A stretch of DNA of 64,000 nucleotides. Origin: an uncultured Porphyromonadaceae bacterium (GTDB lineage Bacteria > Bacteroidota > Bacteroidia > Bacteroidales > Muribaculaceae). A program made the translations under genes and the position numbers. The notes under the pieces are model-generated. The model did no database searches. It had not been told where the DNA came from and was given only the letters and a program-made list of their open reading frames with translations. The stretch lies in NCBI GenBank assembly GCA_947177035.1, contig CAMWSS010000002.1, positions 62,001 through 126,000 on the forward strand, read 5' to 3'. Below are positions 1 through 12,211 of the stretch, in pieces. Each line of letters begins with the position of its first letter. Position 1 is the first letter of the stretch.

Positions 1-1
1 C

Positions 2-274
2 GATCTGGACAAGGCCATCCAGATTTCGCCACGCATGGCGCCGGCATGGTTCAACCGCGGAACAATATTGCTGATGATGAAGGACTATGACGGAGCAATC
101 GATGCATTCACCCGAGCCATCGAGATCGAACCAGACATGGCTGCCGCATGGTTCAACCGCGGATATGCGCACTATAGCCTGGGCAACCGCGACGCCGCCA
201 CAACCGACATCTCGCGTGCCGGACAGCTCGGCATCCTGTCGGGCTACAATCTGCTCAAACGCATGGCCCGCTGA
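2..274 (+). CDS. TPR-repeat protein, C-terminal fragment
   Basis: The reading frame is open from the left edge of the window, so only the last 90 residues are visible. They contain about two tetratricopeptide repeats: the pattern AWFNRG appears twice, 34 residues apart, with the expected Ala, Phe and Pro spacing (AIDAFTRAIEIEPD). TPRs are protein-binding helical hairpins, and the partner cannot be told from this piece. The protein ends soon after the last repeat with a basic tail (LLKRMAR). An internal ATG at 35 is not a credible start because the repeat pattern continues upstream of it. Confidence 0.85.
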   Translation, partial: DLDKAIQISPRMAPAWFNRGTILLMMKDYDGAIDAFTRAIEIEPDMAAAWFNRGYAHYSLGNRDAATTDISRAGQLGILSGYNLLKRMAR

Positions 275-484
275 ACGCCACTAAATGGGGCAATCATTGG
301 CAGCCCACCAGACGCACCACCCATCTTCACTCACCGACAAATCTACGCAAAATTAGATGGCGCACTGCCGGACTGAATCCGGCTGCGCGCCATAAAAACT
401 CCATGTCCATTATCGAAGAGATTTGTCTGTCTCGGAGTCTGTGTGCGTGTGTATCCTTTCTTAGATAGAATTTGCCATGGAGAC

Positions 485-504
485 ATCACCGTGGGTGATT
501 TTTT
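485..504 (+). terminator. Possible small intrinsic terminator
   Basis: ATCACC and GGTGAT (485-490 and 494-499) can pair around a three-base loop, and a run of T follows to 504. This is the shape of a weak rho-independent terminator on the plus strand. It lies more than 200 bases past the TPR gene, so it could end that transcript or a short untranslated RNA. The stem is only 6 bp, so confidence is low. Confidence 0.35.
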
Positions 505-669
505 AACGATACAAATTTACGTCTTTTAGCCATACGCCGATTGGCTATACATAAAAATCAGATTGACAATTTGTAAAAATCGTATCTGTTGCAATTTTTC
601 AAATATTGATAATTCGTAAACCACACTTAAAAATCAACCAGATACGCAAACCCGCGCACGATTAATTAG

Positions 670-3702
<3,033 letters not shown>

Positions 3703-3706
<4 letters not shown>

Positions 3707-4443
3707 AAGCCATGATATTTGCCGCCGGACTCGGCACAAGGCTCTATCCGCTGACGGCCGACCGTCCGAAAGCTCTGGTGGAAGTGGCCGGAGTGCCGAT
3801 GCTGAAACGGGTGATCGACAACGTGAAAGCAGCCGGAGCCACCACAGTGGTGGTCAACGTCTGCCATTTCGCGCAGAAAATCATCGACTATCTCGCCGAC
3901 AACAACAATTTCGGCATGGAGATCATTGTCAGCGACGAGAGCGACATGCTGCTCGAAACCGGCGGCGGACTGCTGAAAGCCCGCCGGATACTCGACGGCA
4001 ACGAACCTGTGTTGCTGCATAATGCCGACATCTGCACCGACGCCGATCTAAGCCGCCTCAGACTTGACGGAGCGGAGGCCACTCTGCTTGTGGCCGACCG
4101 CGATTCGTCACGCCGGCTGCTGTTTGACCGCACAGAAAACCGCCTGTGCGGGTGGCTCAACACCTCCACCGGCGAAACCAGACCGGAAGGCACGGTCTAT
4201 GACCCCGCCTCACACCGGCCGCTGGCGTTTCAGGGCATACACCTGTTTGACCCGTCGCTGTTTGACGAACTGGCCGCCTATGCGTCGGGGCTGCAGTCGC
4301 CCGCATTCTCCATCACCCCGTTCTATCTGCATTGCGCGTCGCGAGGACTCCGCATAACAGGGTGCGACATTCCCGGAGGCTACCGATGGTTCGATATCGG
4401 CCGCCCCGCATCTCTGGCCGCTGCCGAAGCGGCTATGTTCTAA
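3703..4443 (+). CDS. MurU-like sugar-1-phosphate nucleotidyltransferase
   Basis: 246 residues of the nucleotidyltransferase (GT-A-like) fold. The N terminus has the signature FAAGLGTRLYPLTADRPKAL, with LxxGxGTR and the conserved Lys. ETGGGL (85-90) and HNAD (106-109) match the sugar-binding and metal-binding regions. Short enzymes of this kind include MurU, which turns MurNAc-1-phosphate into UDP-MurNAc in cell-wall recycling. Its start overlaps the stop of the AmgK-like gene by four bases, so the two are probably translationally coupled. The AmgK/MurU pairing is what supports the MurU reading. Alternatives are a mannose-1-phosphate or glucose-1-phosphate nucleotidyltransferase. Confidence 0.82.
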
Positions 4444-4469
4444 TTTATATTTTTTCCTACATTTCCATT

Positions 4470-5405
4470 ATGAGCGTCCACACTCTCAAAGACTGGGTTA
4501 TTGCCACCCGACCATGGTCATTTCCGGCATCAACAATGCCGGTGGCCGTCACAATGGCATATTGCTACTATCGTTCATCGGCTGGAATGGCCGGACCTAT
4601 CACTTCCGACCAATGGATATATTCCGTCCTGGCTCTGCTGTCAATGATTCTGTTTCAGGCCGCCGGCAACACATGGAGCGACCTGCATGATTTCAGACAC
4701 GGTGTCGACACCGCCGCCGACAATTTCTCCGTCAAGATTCTGACGTCCGGTCAATTCTCACAACGCGAAATCTCCACGCTGTCCATCGTGCTGTTCGGCC
4801 TGGCTTCCTCGCTTGGCCTGATCCTGGCCTTCAACTGCGGCATCGAGATCCTGCTGCTCGGTCTGGCCGGAGTGGCGCTCGCCGTCCTGTATCCTTTTTT
4901 GAAATATAACGCATTGGGCGATGCTGACATTTTCATGACCTATGCCCTGATCCCGACTGCCGGAGTGTCATATCTGATGACCGGCAGCTACCTCCCCGAG
5001 GCAACAATCCTGTCGATTCCAGTCGGGCTGATAACGGTGGCGATCCTTCACGCCAACAACACCCGCGACGTGCAGACTGATCGCCAGGCCGGCATCAGAA
5101 CCCTGGCCATGATCATCGGAAACCGGGCCTCACGCGCCCTCTATGTGGCCGAACTGGTGGTTCCGTTTGTCATTATCGGCACCCTGATCGCAGCCGGAAT
5201 GCTTCCGATCGCAGCCGGCGCGGCCTGCGCCGTGGCCCTGCTGCCTGCCGCGCGCAACATCCGCATGATCGCCCGCGCCACACCCGGAAACTACATGCAG
5301 ATCTGCGATCTCGACAAGCACACGGCCCAATTACAACTGATTTTCAGCATGTCGCTCTGCCTGGCTCTGTCGATCTGCGCGGCATTCATATCGTTCATGG
5401 CATGA
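4470..5405 (+). CDS. menA: 1,4-dihydroxy-2-naphthoate polyprenyltransferase (MenA)
   Basis: 311-residue integral membrane prenyltransferase of the UbiA superfamily. It attaches the polyprenyl chain to DHNA to make demethylmenaquinone. The first Asp-rich motif is NTWSDLHD (67-74) and the second is NNTRDVQTD (196-204), both needed for Mg-diphosphate binding. KDWVIATRPWSFPAS near the N terminus is typical of MenA. I place the start at MSVHTLKDW. Earlier in-frame codons add a basic tail that overlaps the previous gene and is not typical of the family. Menaquinone is the expected acceptor for the NQR and complex I encoded in this window. The stop overlaps the next start as ATGA. Confidence 0.92.
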   Translation: MSVHTLKDWVIATRPWSFPASTMPVAVTMAYCYYRSSAGMAGPITSDQWIYSVLALLSMILFQAAGNTWSDLHDFRHGVDTAADNFSVKILTSGQFSQREISTLSIVLFGLASSLGLILAFNCGIEILLLGLAGVALAVLYPFLKYNALGDADIFMTYALIPTAGVSYLMTGSYLPEATILSIPVGLITVAILHANNTRDVQTDRQAGIRTLAMIIGNRASRALYVAELVVPFVIIGTLIAAGMLPIAAGAACAVALLPAARNIRMIARATPGNYMQICDLDKHTAQLQLIFSMSLCLALSICAAFISFMA

Positions 5406-6013
5406 AACGGATACTGACAGCCATATTCGCAGCACTGATCCTGTGGACTGTGATGTTTTCACCGCTAACCGCGCCACATCTGAGCCTGTGGCCGGTAATG
5501 ACCGCATCGGCAGTGATTCTCACCTGCATGGCCACCTTCTGGGGCAAATGGTACCGCGGCGTCAGATTCCGGATATCCGACATCGCGCTCGGCATCGTAA
5601 GCGCATGCCTGCTGTGGGGTGTATTCTGGATCGGCGACAAATTGTCGCAGCTGATGTTTTCATTCGCCCGCCCCGAGGTGAACCATATTTATGATTTCAA
5701 GGGAGACATACAGCCGTGGCTGCTGTCGGCCCTGCTGCTGTTGGTCATCGGACCGGCAGAAGAGATCTTCTGGCGCGGATACATTCAGCGACAGTTTTCG
5801 GCAAAATGGGGAGCCGGCATCGGATTCGTCGCAGCAACGGCGGTGTACTCGCTGGTCCACATCGGATCATGCAACTTCATGCTGGTGATGGCGGCCTTGG
5901 TGGCCGGAGGATTCTGGGGGCTGGCCTACAGATTCCGCCCTGACCGGCTCGGCGCGCTCATTGTCTCGCATGCCGTCTGGGACGCTGCCGTTTTCGTGTG
6001 GTTCCCGATATAA
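5402..6013 (+). CDS. CPBP family intramembrane metalloprotease
   Basis: 203 residues, very hydrophobic, with several membrane helices. The Abi/CPBP (type II CAAX protease-like) signature is complete: EE at 120-121 with Arg125 (EEIFWRG), His153 in motif 2 (SLVHIG), and His190 with nearby Asp (SHAVWD). The family includes CAAX prenyl proteases and bacterial proteins linked to bacteriocin immunity or membrane proteolysis. The substrate here is unknown. The start overlaps the menA stop by four bases, so the two are co-transcribed, and a strong terminator follows the stop. Confidence 0.85.
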   Translation: MKRILTAIFAALILWTVMFSPLTAPHLSLWPVMTASAVILTCMATFWGKWYRGVRFRISDIALGIVSACLLWGVFWIGDKLSQLMFSFARPEVNHIYDFKGDIQPWLLSALLLLVIGPAEEIFWRGYIQRQFSAKWGAGIGFVAATAVYSLVHIGSCNFMLVMAALVAGGFWGLAYRFRPDRLGALIVSHAVWDAAVFVWFPI

Positions 6014-6029
6014 AAAGGACTCCGCTTAA

Positions 6030-6090
6030 AAAAACAGATCAGGTGGAAGGCTGCCGCGCGGATGCGGACTCTTCCACCTGATCTGTTTTT
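6030..6090. terminator. Strong bidirectional terminator
   Basis: Bases 6030-6049 and 6071-6090 form a perfect 20-bp inverted repeat around a 21-base loop. The outer pairs are A on the left and T on the right, giving a T tract on either strand. It lies between the convergent CPBP gene and nqrF and can end both transcripts. Confidence 0.93.
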
Positions 6091-6113
6091 ATAAGTGTCG
6101 TATCGCTGTCTGA

Positions 6114-7406
6114 TCAGCCTCCGAAGTCATCGTAATGGATATTCTCGGCCGGAACTCCAAGTTCATCGAGCATATGGACCACAGCCTTGCTCATCGGGCC
6201 GGGACCACACATATAGTATTCTATATCCTCAGGATTGTCATGCTCCTTGAGATAGGTCTCGAAGATCACCTGATGCACGAATCCGGGAGTATACTTCACG
6301 CCCTGACGGTCAGCCTCGGGATCCGGACGGTCAAGAGCCAGATGGAAGTGGAAGTTCGGGAATTCCTTTTCAAGCTGGAGGAAGTCCTGAAGATAGAACA
6401 CCTCGTTGAGAGCGCGTGCGCCATAGAAATAGTGCATGACGCGGTCCTGAGTGTGCAGCGTCTTGGTCATGTGCATGATCTGCGCGCGCAGCGGAGCCAT
6501 GCCCGCGCCGCCTCCGATCCACATCATCTCGTTTTTGGAGTCAAAAATCGGGAAGAAGTCACCGTAAGGGCCACTCATGATCACCTTGTCGCCAGGTTTT
6601 AGAGTGAAGATATAGCTCGACGCTATGCCGGGAGGCACGTCCATGAATCCGGTCTGAGGTTTCGGCTTGAACGGAGGGGTTGCGATGCGCACCGTGAGCA
6701 TGAAGCGGTCACCCTCGGCCGGATAGTTGGCCATGGAGTATGCGCGCACGGTCGTCTCCTTGTTTTCGGCATGCAGGGAGAAGAGTCCGAATTTTTCCCA
6801 TGCCGGCAGATATTCCGGACCGATGGAATCCTTGTCGATGTCTTTGTCGTAATCCATCGAATAGGGGGGAATCTTGATCTGCGCGTAACTGCCGGGGATA
6901 AAGTCCATGTGCTCGCCCGGAGGCAGAGCCACGATGAATTCCTTGATGAAAGTGGCCACGTTCTTGTTTGACACGACCGTACACTCCCACTCCTTGACGG
7001 AAAGCACCGATGCAGGCACCTTGATGTCAAGATCAGACTTCACCTTCACCTGGCAGCCAAGGCGCCAGTGGTCCTGAAGCTGCTTGCGGGTAAAATGCAC
7101 TGTTTCCGTGGGCAGCGGATCGCCGCCTCCTTCCATCACCTGCACACGGCACTGCGCGCATGAGCCTTTGCCGCCACATGCCGAAGGGAGAAACACATTG
7201 GCGTTGGCCAGAGTGCCGAGCAGCGACGAGCCGGTCTCAGCCTCGAGCCGGGTGTCGGAATTTAGAGTTATTGTCACCTTGCCGGAATGAACCAGATAAT
7301 GCTTGGCCACGAGCAACACTGCCACAAGAAGCAATGTCACGGCCAGAAATATGCCCACACCGGCAAGGAGCGTGAGCGTGTCGGGGGATATGGATTGCAG
7401 GATCAT
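6114..7406 (-). CDS. nqrF: Na+-translocating NADH:quinone reductase subunit F
   Basis: 430 residues; NADH enters the Na+-NQR complex here. One N-terminal membrane helix (about 11-35) is followed by a plant-type 2Fe-2S ferredoxin domain with C77, C83, C86 and C118. The FAD site RAYSMAN is at 221-227 and the NADH-binding loop GGGAGMAPLR at 298-307. A C-terminal CGPGPM motif completes the ferredoxin-reductase module. All cofactor residues are present. It is the last gene of the nqrABCDEF operon, eight bases after nqrE, and the bidirectional terminator lies just past its stop. Confidence 0.97.
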   Translation of the reverse strand: MILQSISPDTLTLLAGVGIFLAVTLLLVAVLLVAKHYLVHSGKVTITLNSDTRLEAETGSSLLGTLANANVFLPSACGGKGSCAQCRVQVMEGGGDPLPTETVHFTRKQLQDHWRLGCQVKVKSDLDIKVPASVLSVKEWECTVVSNKNVATFIKEFIVALPPGEHMDFIPGSYAQIKIPPYSMDYDKDIDKDSIGPEYLPAWEKFGLFSLHAENKETTVRAYSMANYPAEGDRFMLTVRIATPPFKPKPQTGFMDVPPGIASSYIFTLKPGDKVIMSGPYGDFFPIFDSKNEMMWIGGGAGMAPLRAQIMHMTKTLHTQDRVMHYFYGARALNEVFYLQDFLQLEKEFPNFHFHLALDRPDPEADRQGVKYTPGFVHQVIFETYLKEHDNPEDIEYYMCGPGPMSKAVVHMLDELGVPAENIHYDDFGG

Positions 7407-7414
7407 GACGTTGA

Positions 7415-8032
7415 TCAGATTTTAATGCCGAGAAAACTCATGAAGGCAATGCCCATCAGAGCGGTGATGATAAATGTGATGCCGATGCCGCGGAGCGGAC
7501 GGGGCACCTTGCTGTAGGTCGATATGCGCTCGCGGATTGCGGCCAGAGCCACAATGGCCAGAAGCCAGCCGATGCCCCATCCTGCGCCGGCACACACCGA
7601 AGTCCACACACTGGCGAACTCTCGCTGCTGCATGAACAGCGATCCGCCCAGAATGGCGCAGTTAACGGCGATCAGCGGCAGGAATATTCCCAGCGAACTG
7701 TAGAGCGCGGGAGCATATTTCTCGACCGCCATCTCCACCAGCTGGGTCATCGAGGCGATGACAGCGATAAACATGATCAGCGACAGGAAGCTCAGATCGA
7801 CGGCGGCGTATTCCTCGCCGAGCCAACTGAGCGCGCCGGCCTTGAGCACATAGTTTTCGAGAAGATAGTTGATCGGCAGGGTGATCACCAGCATGAACGT
7901 GACGGCCACGCCGAGACCGAGGGCGGTCTTGACATTTTTGGACACGGCCAGATACGAACACATACCCAGAAAATAGGCAAATATCATGTTGTCGATGAAA
8001 ATCGACCTGATAAAGAGATTCAGATTTTCCAT
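7415..8032 (-). CDS. nqrE: Na+-NQR subunit E
   Basis: 205-residue hydrophobic protein with the six-helix NqrD/E fold. C25 (FLGMCSYLAV) and C125 (VNCAILGG) correspond to the cysteines that, together with those of NqrD, hold the intramembrane iron cluster. It forms part of the membrane electron and Na+ path. It starts 20 bases after the nqrD stop and is followed by nqrF after eight bases. Confidence 0.96.
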   Translation of the reverse strand: MENLNLFIRSIFIDNMIFAYFLGMCSYLAVSKNVKTALGLGVAVTFMLVITLPINYLLENYVLKAGALSWLGEEYAAVDLSFLSLIMFIAVIASMTQLVEMAVEKYAPALYSSLGIFLPLIAVNCAILGGSLFMQQREFASVWTSVCAGAGWGIGWLLAIVALAAIRERISTYSKVPRPLRGIGITFIITALMGIAFMSFLGIKI

Positions 8033-8052
8033 TATATAATTGCCGGATATGA

Positions 8053-8694
8053 TTAATTTTCTTGTAGATCTTTGTTGATTGCGCGGTGTGCCCAGATGAT
8101 GCAGGCCACGACAATCAGCGCCATCGGAGGCAGGATCATCATGCCGTTATTGACATAGCCGGCCTCATAAAACGAATCTGGAACGACCTGATAGCCGAAC
8201 AGAGTGCCTGAACCGAGAAGCTCGCGGAAAAACGCCACGATGACAAGGATAACGGCATAGCCGATGCCGTTGCCGACACCGTCAAGAAACGCCGGCCACG
8301 GTTTGTTGCCGAGAGCAAACGCCTCAAGGCGGCCCATGAGTATGCAATTCGTTATGATAAGTCCGATAAACACCGAGAGCTGAACGCTGACGGCATAGGC
8401 ATATGCCTTAAGCAATTGGCTCACAATGACAACCAAGCCGGCCACGACCACCAGCTGCACGATGATGCGGATGTTGGTGGGAATAGTGTTGCGCAGCAGC
8501 GATATGATCACGTTGCTGAATGCAAGCACTGCGATCACGCTGATGCCCATGACCATGGCGGGAGCCAGTTTGGCAGTGACGGCCAGCACGGAGCAGATGC
8601 CGAGCACCTGGACAATCACCGGATTGTCCTTGGAAAAGGGATTCAGAAATACCTGCGAGTTTTTGATTTTTTCAGCCATAGCTCGTAGCGTCAT
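8053..8694 (-). CDS. nqrD: Na+-NQR subunit D
   Basis: 213-residue membrane protein, a paralogue of NqrE. C34 (GICSVLAV) and C117 (TNCILMGR) are the expected iron-cluster ligands. The ATG at 8694 overlaps the nqrC stop as ATGA, which favours this start. A second ATG five codons later (MAEKIKNSQ) is possible. It is placed in the canonical nqr order. Confidence 0.96.
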   Translation of the reverse strand: MTLRAMAEKIKNSQVFLNPFSKDNPVIVQVLGICSVLAVTAKLAPAMVMGISVIAVLAFSNVIISLLRNTIPTNIRIIVQLVVVAGLVVIVSQLLKAYAYAVSVQLSVFIGLIITNCILMGRLEAFALGNKPWPAFLDGVGNGIGYAVILVIVAFFRELLGSGTLFGYQVVPDSFYEAGYVNNGMMILPPMALIVVACIIWAHRAINKDLQEN

Positions 8695-9413
8695 TTAGTT
8701 TGCTTGTTAATATTCTGAAGGTAAGCGGCATATGGAGCCAGGCAATTGTCAAGCATCGAAGCGACACCTTTGCTCGTGATTGTGCCGCCCGACACAGCGT
8801 CGACATAATCACGGCGTGCGTCAACGGGTTTCTGTCCCGCCTTGACCACATCGACCGGCACAAACGCGCCATCGGAGGCCACGACGCTCTTGCCGTCAAA
8901 CTGACTGGCAAAAGCCGGCTTTTCAATTTCGGCGCCAAGTCCCGGAGTCTCGCCCTGATGGTTGAAATATGCGCCATAGATTGTCGATCCGTCGGCATCG
9001 AATGAAACATAGCCCCAGATCGGCCCCCAAAGTCCGGCGCCATAACAGCTGACAATGTATTTGACCTCGCCGTCAGGCAACTGACACACATAAACCGGAA
9101 GCAGGCGTTCAGAAGCAGGCTTCTTGCTCTGCTCGGCCACGTTGACAGACGCGGCTCCTGACTCGCTGACAATCTCGCCTTCGGCATTGACAATCTGCTG
9201 CTTAACAATCAGCGAATTGAACTGAGCGGTGACGTCGGCCTCGGGAGTCACATGAACCGACTTGAGAATCTGGCCCATGGTGTCGGCCATGACGTTGGCC
9301 TGCTGCCTGTCGCGCAGAGCCAGCGAGGTCAGCGCCAGAGCGCAGCCCACCACCACCACCAGCACCACTATATATATTATGGTGTAGATATTGCTTTGTT
9401 TATTGATCTTCAT
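8691..9413 (-). CDS. nqrC: Na+-NQR subunit C, covalent-FMN subunit
   Basis: 240 residues: one N-terminal membrane helix (about 9-31) and a periplasmic FMN-binding domain. The flavinylation site reads SGGTITS (208-214). The Thr at 211 is the predicted residue for the phosphoester-linked FMN, and Gly replaces the more usual Ala before it. The modification requires an ApbE flavin transferase, and no apbE gene lies in this window. It overlaps both neighbours by four bases, so it is translationally coupled. Confidence 0.96.
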   Translation of the reverse strand: MKINKQSNIYTIIYIVVLVVVVGCALALTSLALRDRQQANVMADTMGQILKSVHVTPEADVTAQFNSLIVKQQIVNAEGEIVSESGAASVNVAEQSKKPASERLLPVYVCQLPDGEVKYIVSCYGAGLWGPIWGYVSFDADGSTIYGAYFNHQGETPGLGAEIEKPAFASQFDGKSVVASDGAFVPVDVVKAGQKPVDARRDYVDAVSGGTITSKGVASMLDNCLAPYAAYLQNINKQTK

Positions 9414-10612
9414 GAGCGTGCGGAAGTTTTGACGCGGTTAAGGCGACGTTTGACATTGGACTGCACCACGCAATAGTCAATCAGCGGAGCGAAAACGTTC
9501 ATCAGCAGCACCGCCAGCATGGCGCCTTCGGGGTAGCCGCTGTTATAGACGCGTATCACGATAGCCATGACACCGACCAGGAAGCCATAGATCCATTTGC
9601 CGGTCTCGGTGCGGGCGGCAGTTACCGGATCAGTGGCCATAAAGACGATGGCGAATGCAAAACCGCCATATATCAGCTGGTCAAATGCTGACAGATAGCT
9701 GGCCGGGAAGGTTGCCGACGGGAATGCGTGGGCAACAGCTCCCATGCTCAGTCCGCCGATCAGGGCCGACAGCATGATTTTCCAGCTGGCCATGCCGCTG
9801 AACAGCAGGATTGCGGCGCCGATAAGCACACAAAGAGTCGAAGTCTCGCCAAACGAGCCGGGAATCAGTCCGACGAATGCGTTCCACCAGTCAGCAGTAA
9901 TCTGGCCGACCTGCTCCGGCGATGTCGCTGTTGCGATTTCGCCAAGCGGGGTCGCTCCGGTGAATCCGTCGGCCGCGGTGCCGCCGATACCGCAGACAGG
10001 ATCGGTCGCCACGAAGACGTTGTCGCCGCTCATCTGCTTCGGATATGCGAAGAACAGGAAAGCACGGGTCACCAGGGCCACGTTGAGAATATTATAGCCT
10101 GTGCCGCCAAACACCTCTTTCACGAAGATCACGGCAAAGGCGGTGGCCACGGCGATCATCCACAGCGGAGTCTCGATCGGGCATATCATCGGAATCAGAA
10201 TGCCGGTCACAAGGAATCCTTCCTGAATCTCCTCCTTGCGCCACTGGGCCACGACAAACTCAATGCCCAGACCGACAAGATAACTGACAATCACGCGCGG
10301 CAACACAGCCAGGAAGCCATAGAGCATCATTGTCCAGAACGGGAATTCCGATGCGCCGGCAGCCAGCCAGTGCTGATAGGCGGTGTTATACATTCCAAAA
10401 AAGAAACATGGCATAAGCGCCATCACCACAATGATCATGGTGCGCTTCGAATCATTCGCGTCGCGGATGTGGGCGCCTCTCTCTCCTGCCGTTTCATTCG
10501 GAGTGAAGAGAAACGTCTCCATGCCGTCATAGACCGAATGCAGCGCCGACAGCTTTCCGCCAGGCTGGAAATGCGGTCTGATGCGCTCAAGTTGTTTTTT
10601 CAGTCCTTTCAT
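9410..10612 (-). CDS. nqrB: Na+-NQR subunit B, covalent-FMN membrane subunit
   Basis: 400 residues with many membrane helices; this subunit carries a covalent FMN and riboflavin and is central to Na+ movement. The flavin-attachment motif is DGFTGATPLG, with the predicted FMN-Thr at 221. The N-terminal 50 residues are cytoplasmic (KKQLERIRPHF), as is usual. It begins 19 bases after nqrA and overlaps nqrC by four bases. Confidence 0.97.
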   Translation of the reverse strand: MKGLKKQLERIRPHFQPGGKLSALHSVYDGMETFLFTPNETAGERGAHIRDANDSKRTMIIVVMALMPCFFFGMYNTAYQHWLAAGASEFPFWTMMLYGFLAVLPRVIVSYLVGLGIEFVVAQWRKEEIQEGFLVTGILIPMICPIETPLWMIAVATAFAVIFVKEVFGGTGYNILNVALVTRAFLFFAYPKQMSGDNVFVATDPVCGIGGTAADGFTGATPLGEIATATSPEQVGQITADWWNAFVGLIPGSFGETSTLCVLIGAAILLFSGMASWKIMLSALIGGLSMGAVAHAFPSATFPASYLSAFDQLIYGGFAFAIVFMATDPVTAARTETGKWIYGFLVGVMAIVIRVYNSGYPEGAMLAVLLMNVFAPLIDYCVVQSNVKRRLNRVKTSARS

Positions 10613-10631
10613 ATATTCAGCTATAAGTCTT

Positions 10632-11972
10632 TTATTCTACTTCAGAACGCATAAAGTCCAGACCTTCGCGCACAATCCGCTGCAGTGGATGCTTGCTTGT
10701 GTCGACATATTCAGGCAATGCGAAATCCTCAGGAGCCACTTCATATATGCCGAGCTGCTCCATCTGCTCGATGTCTCTGGCCATGATGGCCTTGATCAGA
10801 TATTCGCCCATAATGTCCATCGGCAGCACTTTGTCATACTCTCCGGAGAGGATCATCGCTCTGTGTCCGCCGTTGACTCTTGCATCAGGGGCAAACAGTC
10901 TGCCACGGAGGAAATGGCCGAGCACACTGCGTTTGACGCTCATTTTCGATGCGCCAGGATTGGCCCAGCCCATGAATTCATCGGCATCGTCGCCTTCACG
11001 AATCACCGACACCTGACGGTAGGGGTAGCGCAGATATCCGTCAATGCCGACCTTGACTCCGGTAAATACCGAACCGGAAATGATGCGGCGGTGGCCGGGA
11101 GCGCCTTTCATGCGTCCGGCCAGCAACGACTTGACGTCAGCGCCGGCAACGGTGAGAAGATATGCCGGAGTGGCCACTTCCGGACCTGCCACCGTGATCA
11201 TGTCGGCAGCGTCGATCGAACCGGTGCGTGCCAGCTGTCCGATCTTGCGCAGAGTCACCACGTCGAGCGTCCACACCGTCTCGCCCTTGTTGACCGGAGC
11301 TATGGCGGCAATCTGCGGACCGACGTTGCCACTCGGATGCGGGCCGCTGACGGTCACCCACTCGGCGCCCTTGACCGGCTTGAGCGGAGTGCCTTCAGGC
11401 ACGCAGATATAAACTTTGCCCGAGGTGAGATCCGACAGCGCCGTGACCGCAGCTTCAAGATCAGCCATGCCATCGGCCACGGCATATTCCAGATGCGGAG
11501 CCAGAGGCGAGGAATCGAATGCCGTCACAAAAATGTCGCGCGGAGTGCGCTTCGGATCCGGCACGATGTCATAAGGACGCTGGCGCATCATGCACCACAG
11601 TCCGCTGCCCATCAGGGCTGTGCGGAAATCAGCTGCCGGTTCCGGCTTCAGTGCCGATGGCGCTGACATTTCGGCCGGGACGACCTCCACGCGCAGCAGC
11701 TTGCGGCGATCGCCGCGAACCACCGCCCTGACAGTGCCACTCACCGGGCTGACAAGCTTGATCTCGGGATTGTTTTTGTCAAACAGCAATGGAGCGCCTG
11801 CCTCGACGGCATCGCCTTCTTTAACTGCCGCTTTCGGCACAAAACCGGGAAAATCATCGGGACAGACAGCCACACTCTCAGGCCGCACCCACAAAAGACT
11901 GCCGGAATCCGCAGGACGGGGAGCCGCTCCCTGCAAGTTGATATCCAGCCCTTTCTTAATCTTTATTTCCAT
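10632..11972 (-). CDS. nqrA: Na+-NQR subunit A
   Basis: 446-residue soluble peripheral subunit of Na+-NQR, first gene of the operon. The start MEIKIKKGLDINLQG is typical of the family. The N-terminal part resembles the barrel-sandwich domain of RnfC (DFPGFVPKAAVKEGDAVEAG). NqrA has no certain cofactor and contributes to quinone interaction. A TAnnTTTG box about 43 bases upstream probably drives the whole six-gene operon. Confidence 0.97.
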   Translation of the reverse strand: MEIKIKKGLDINLQGAAPRPADSGSLLWVRPESVAVCPDDFPGFVPKAAVKEGDAVEAGAPLLFDKNNPEIKLVSPVSGTVRAVVRGDRRKLLRVEVVPAEMSAPSALKPEPAADFRTALMGSGLWCMMRQRPYDIVPDPKRTPRDIFVTAFDSSPLAPHLEYAVADGMADLEAAVTALSDLTSGKVYICVPEGTPLKPVKGAEWVTVSGPHPSGNVGPQIAAIAPVNKGETVWTLDVVTLRKIGQLARTGSIDAADMITVAGPEVATPAYLLTVAGADVKSLLAGRMKGAPGHRRIISGSVFTGVKVGIDGYLRYPYRQVSVIREGDDADEFMGWANPGASKMSVKRSVLGHFLRGRLFAPDARVNGGHRAMILSGEYDKVLPMDIMGEYLIKAIMARDIEQMEQLGIYEVAPEDFALPEYVDTSKHPLQRIVREGLDFMRSEVE

Positions 11973-12014
11973 CTAAAAAACAGTTGGCTGTATATGTTGT
12001 TGTGTTTGAAGCTA

Positions 12015-12022
12015 CAAAGGTA
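12015..12022 (-). promoter_or_regulatory. -7 box of the nqr operon
   Basis: The minus strand reads TACCTTTG, an exact match to TAnnTTTG, about 43 bases before the nqrA ATG. The -33 element is not clear. Confidence 0.55.
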
Positions 12023-12086
12023 CAAAAAAATCTTAAAACACCGAAATAAATCTTTAGAACTGTTACTATTATGTGTCATGTTGCAC

Positions 12087-12122
12087 AAAAAACGTCCGGA
12101 TCTTCTCAAAAAGACCCGGACG
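12087..12122 (-). terminator. Terminator of the small barrel-protein gene
   Basis: Bases 12093-12104 and 12111-12122 pair over 12 bp with one mismatch around a six-base loop. On the minus strand the stem is followed by six T (12087-12092). It lies about 90 bases past the stop of the gene at 12212. Confidence 0.85.
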
Positions 12123-12211
12123 CATCACTTATATTCACCTAAAAAACCGAAATAGACAATGTCCGAAGGCTGACGTGACCGCCATCGGCAGTCCTGTCAG
12201 CCGGCCATGGC

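Noticed and set aside
10581-11666. A 361-codon plus-strand frame opposite nqrA, and similar long frames opposite nqrB and atpD
   Set aside because: All lie on the complementary strand of highly conserved genes and show His/Arg-rich low-information translation.
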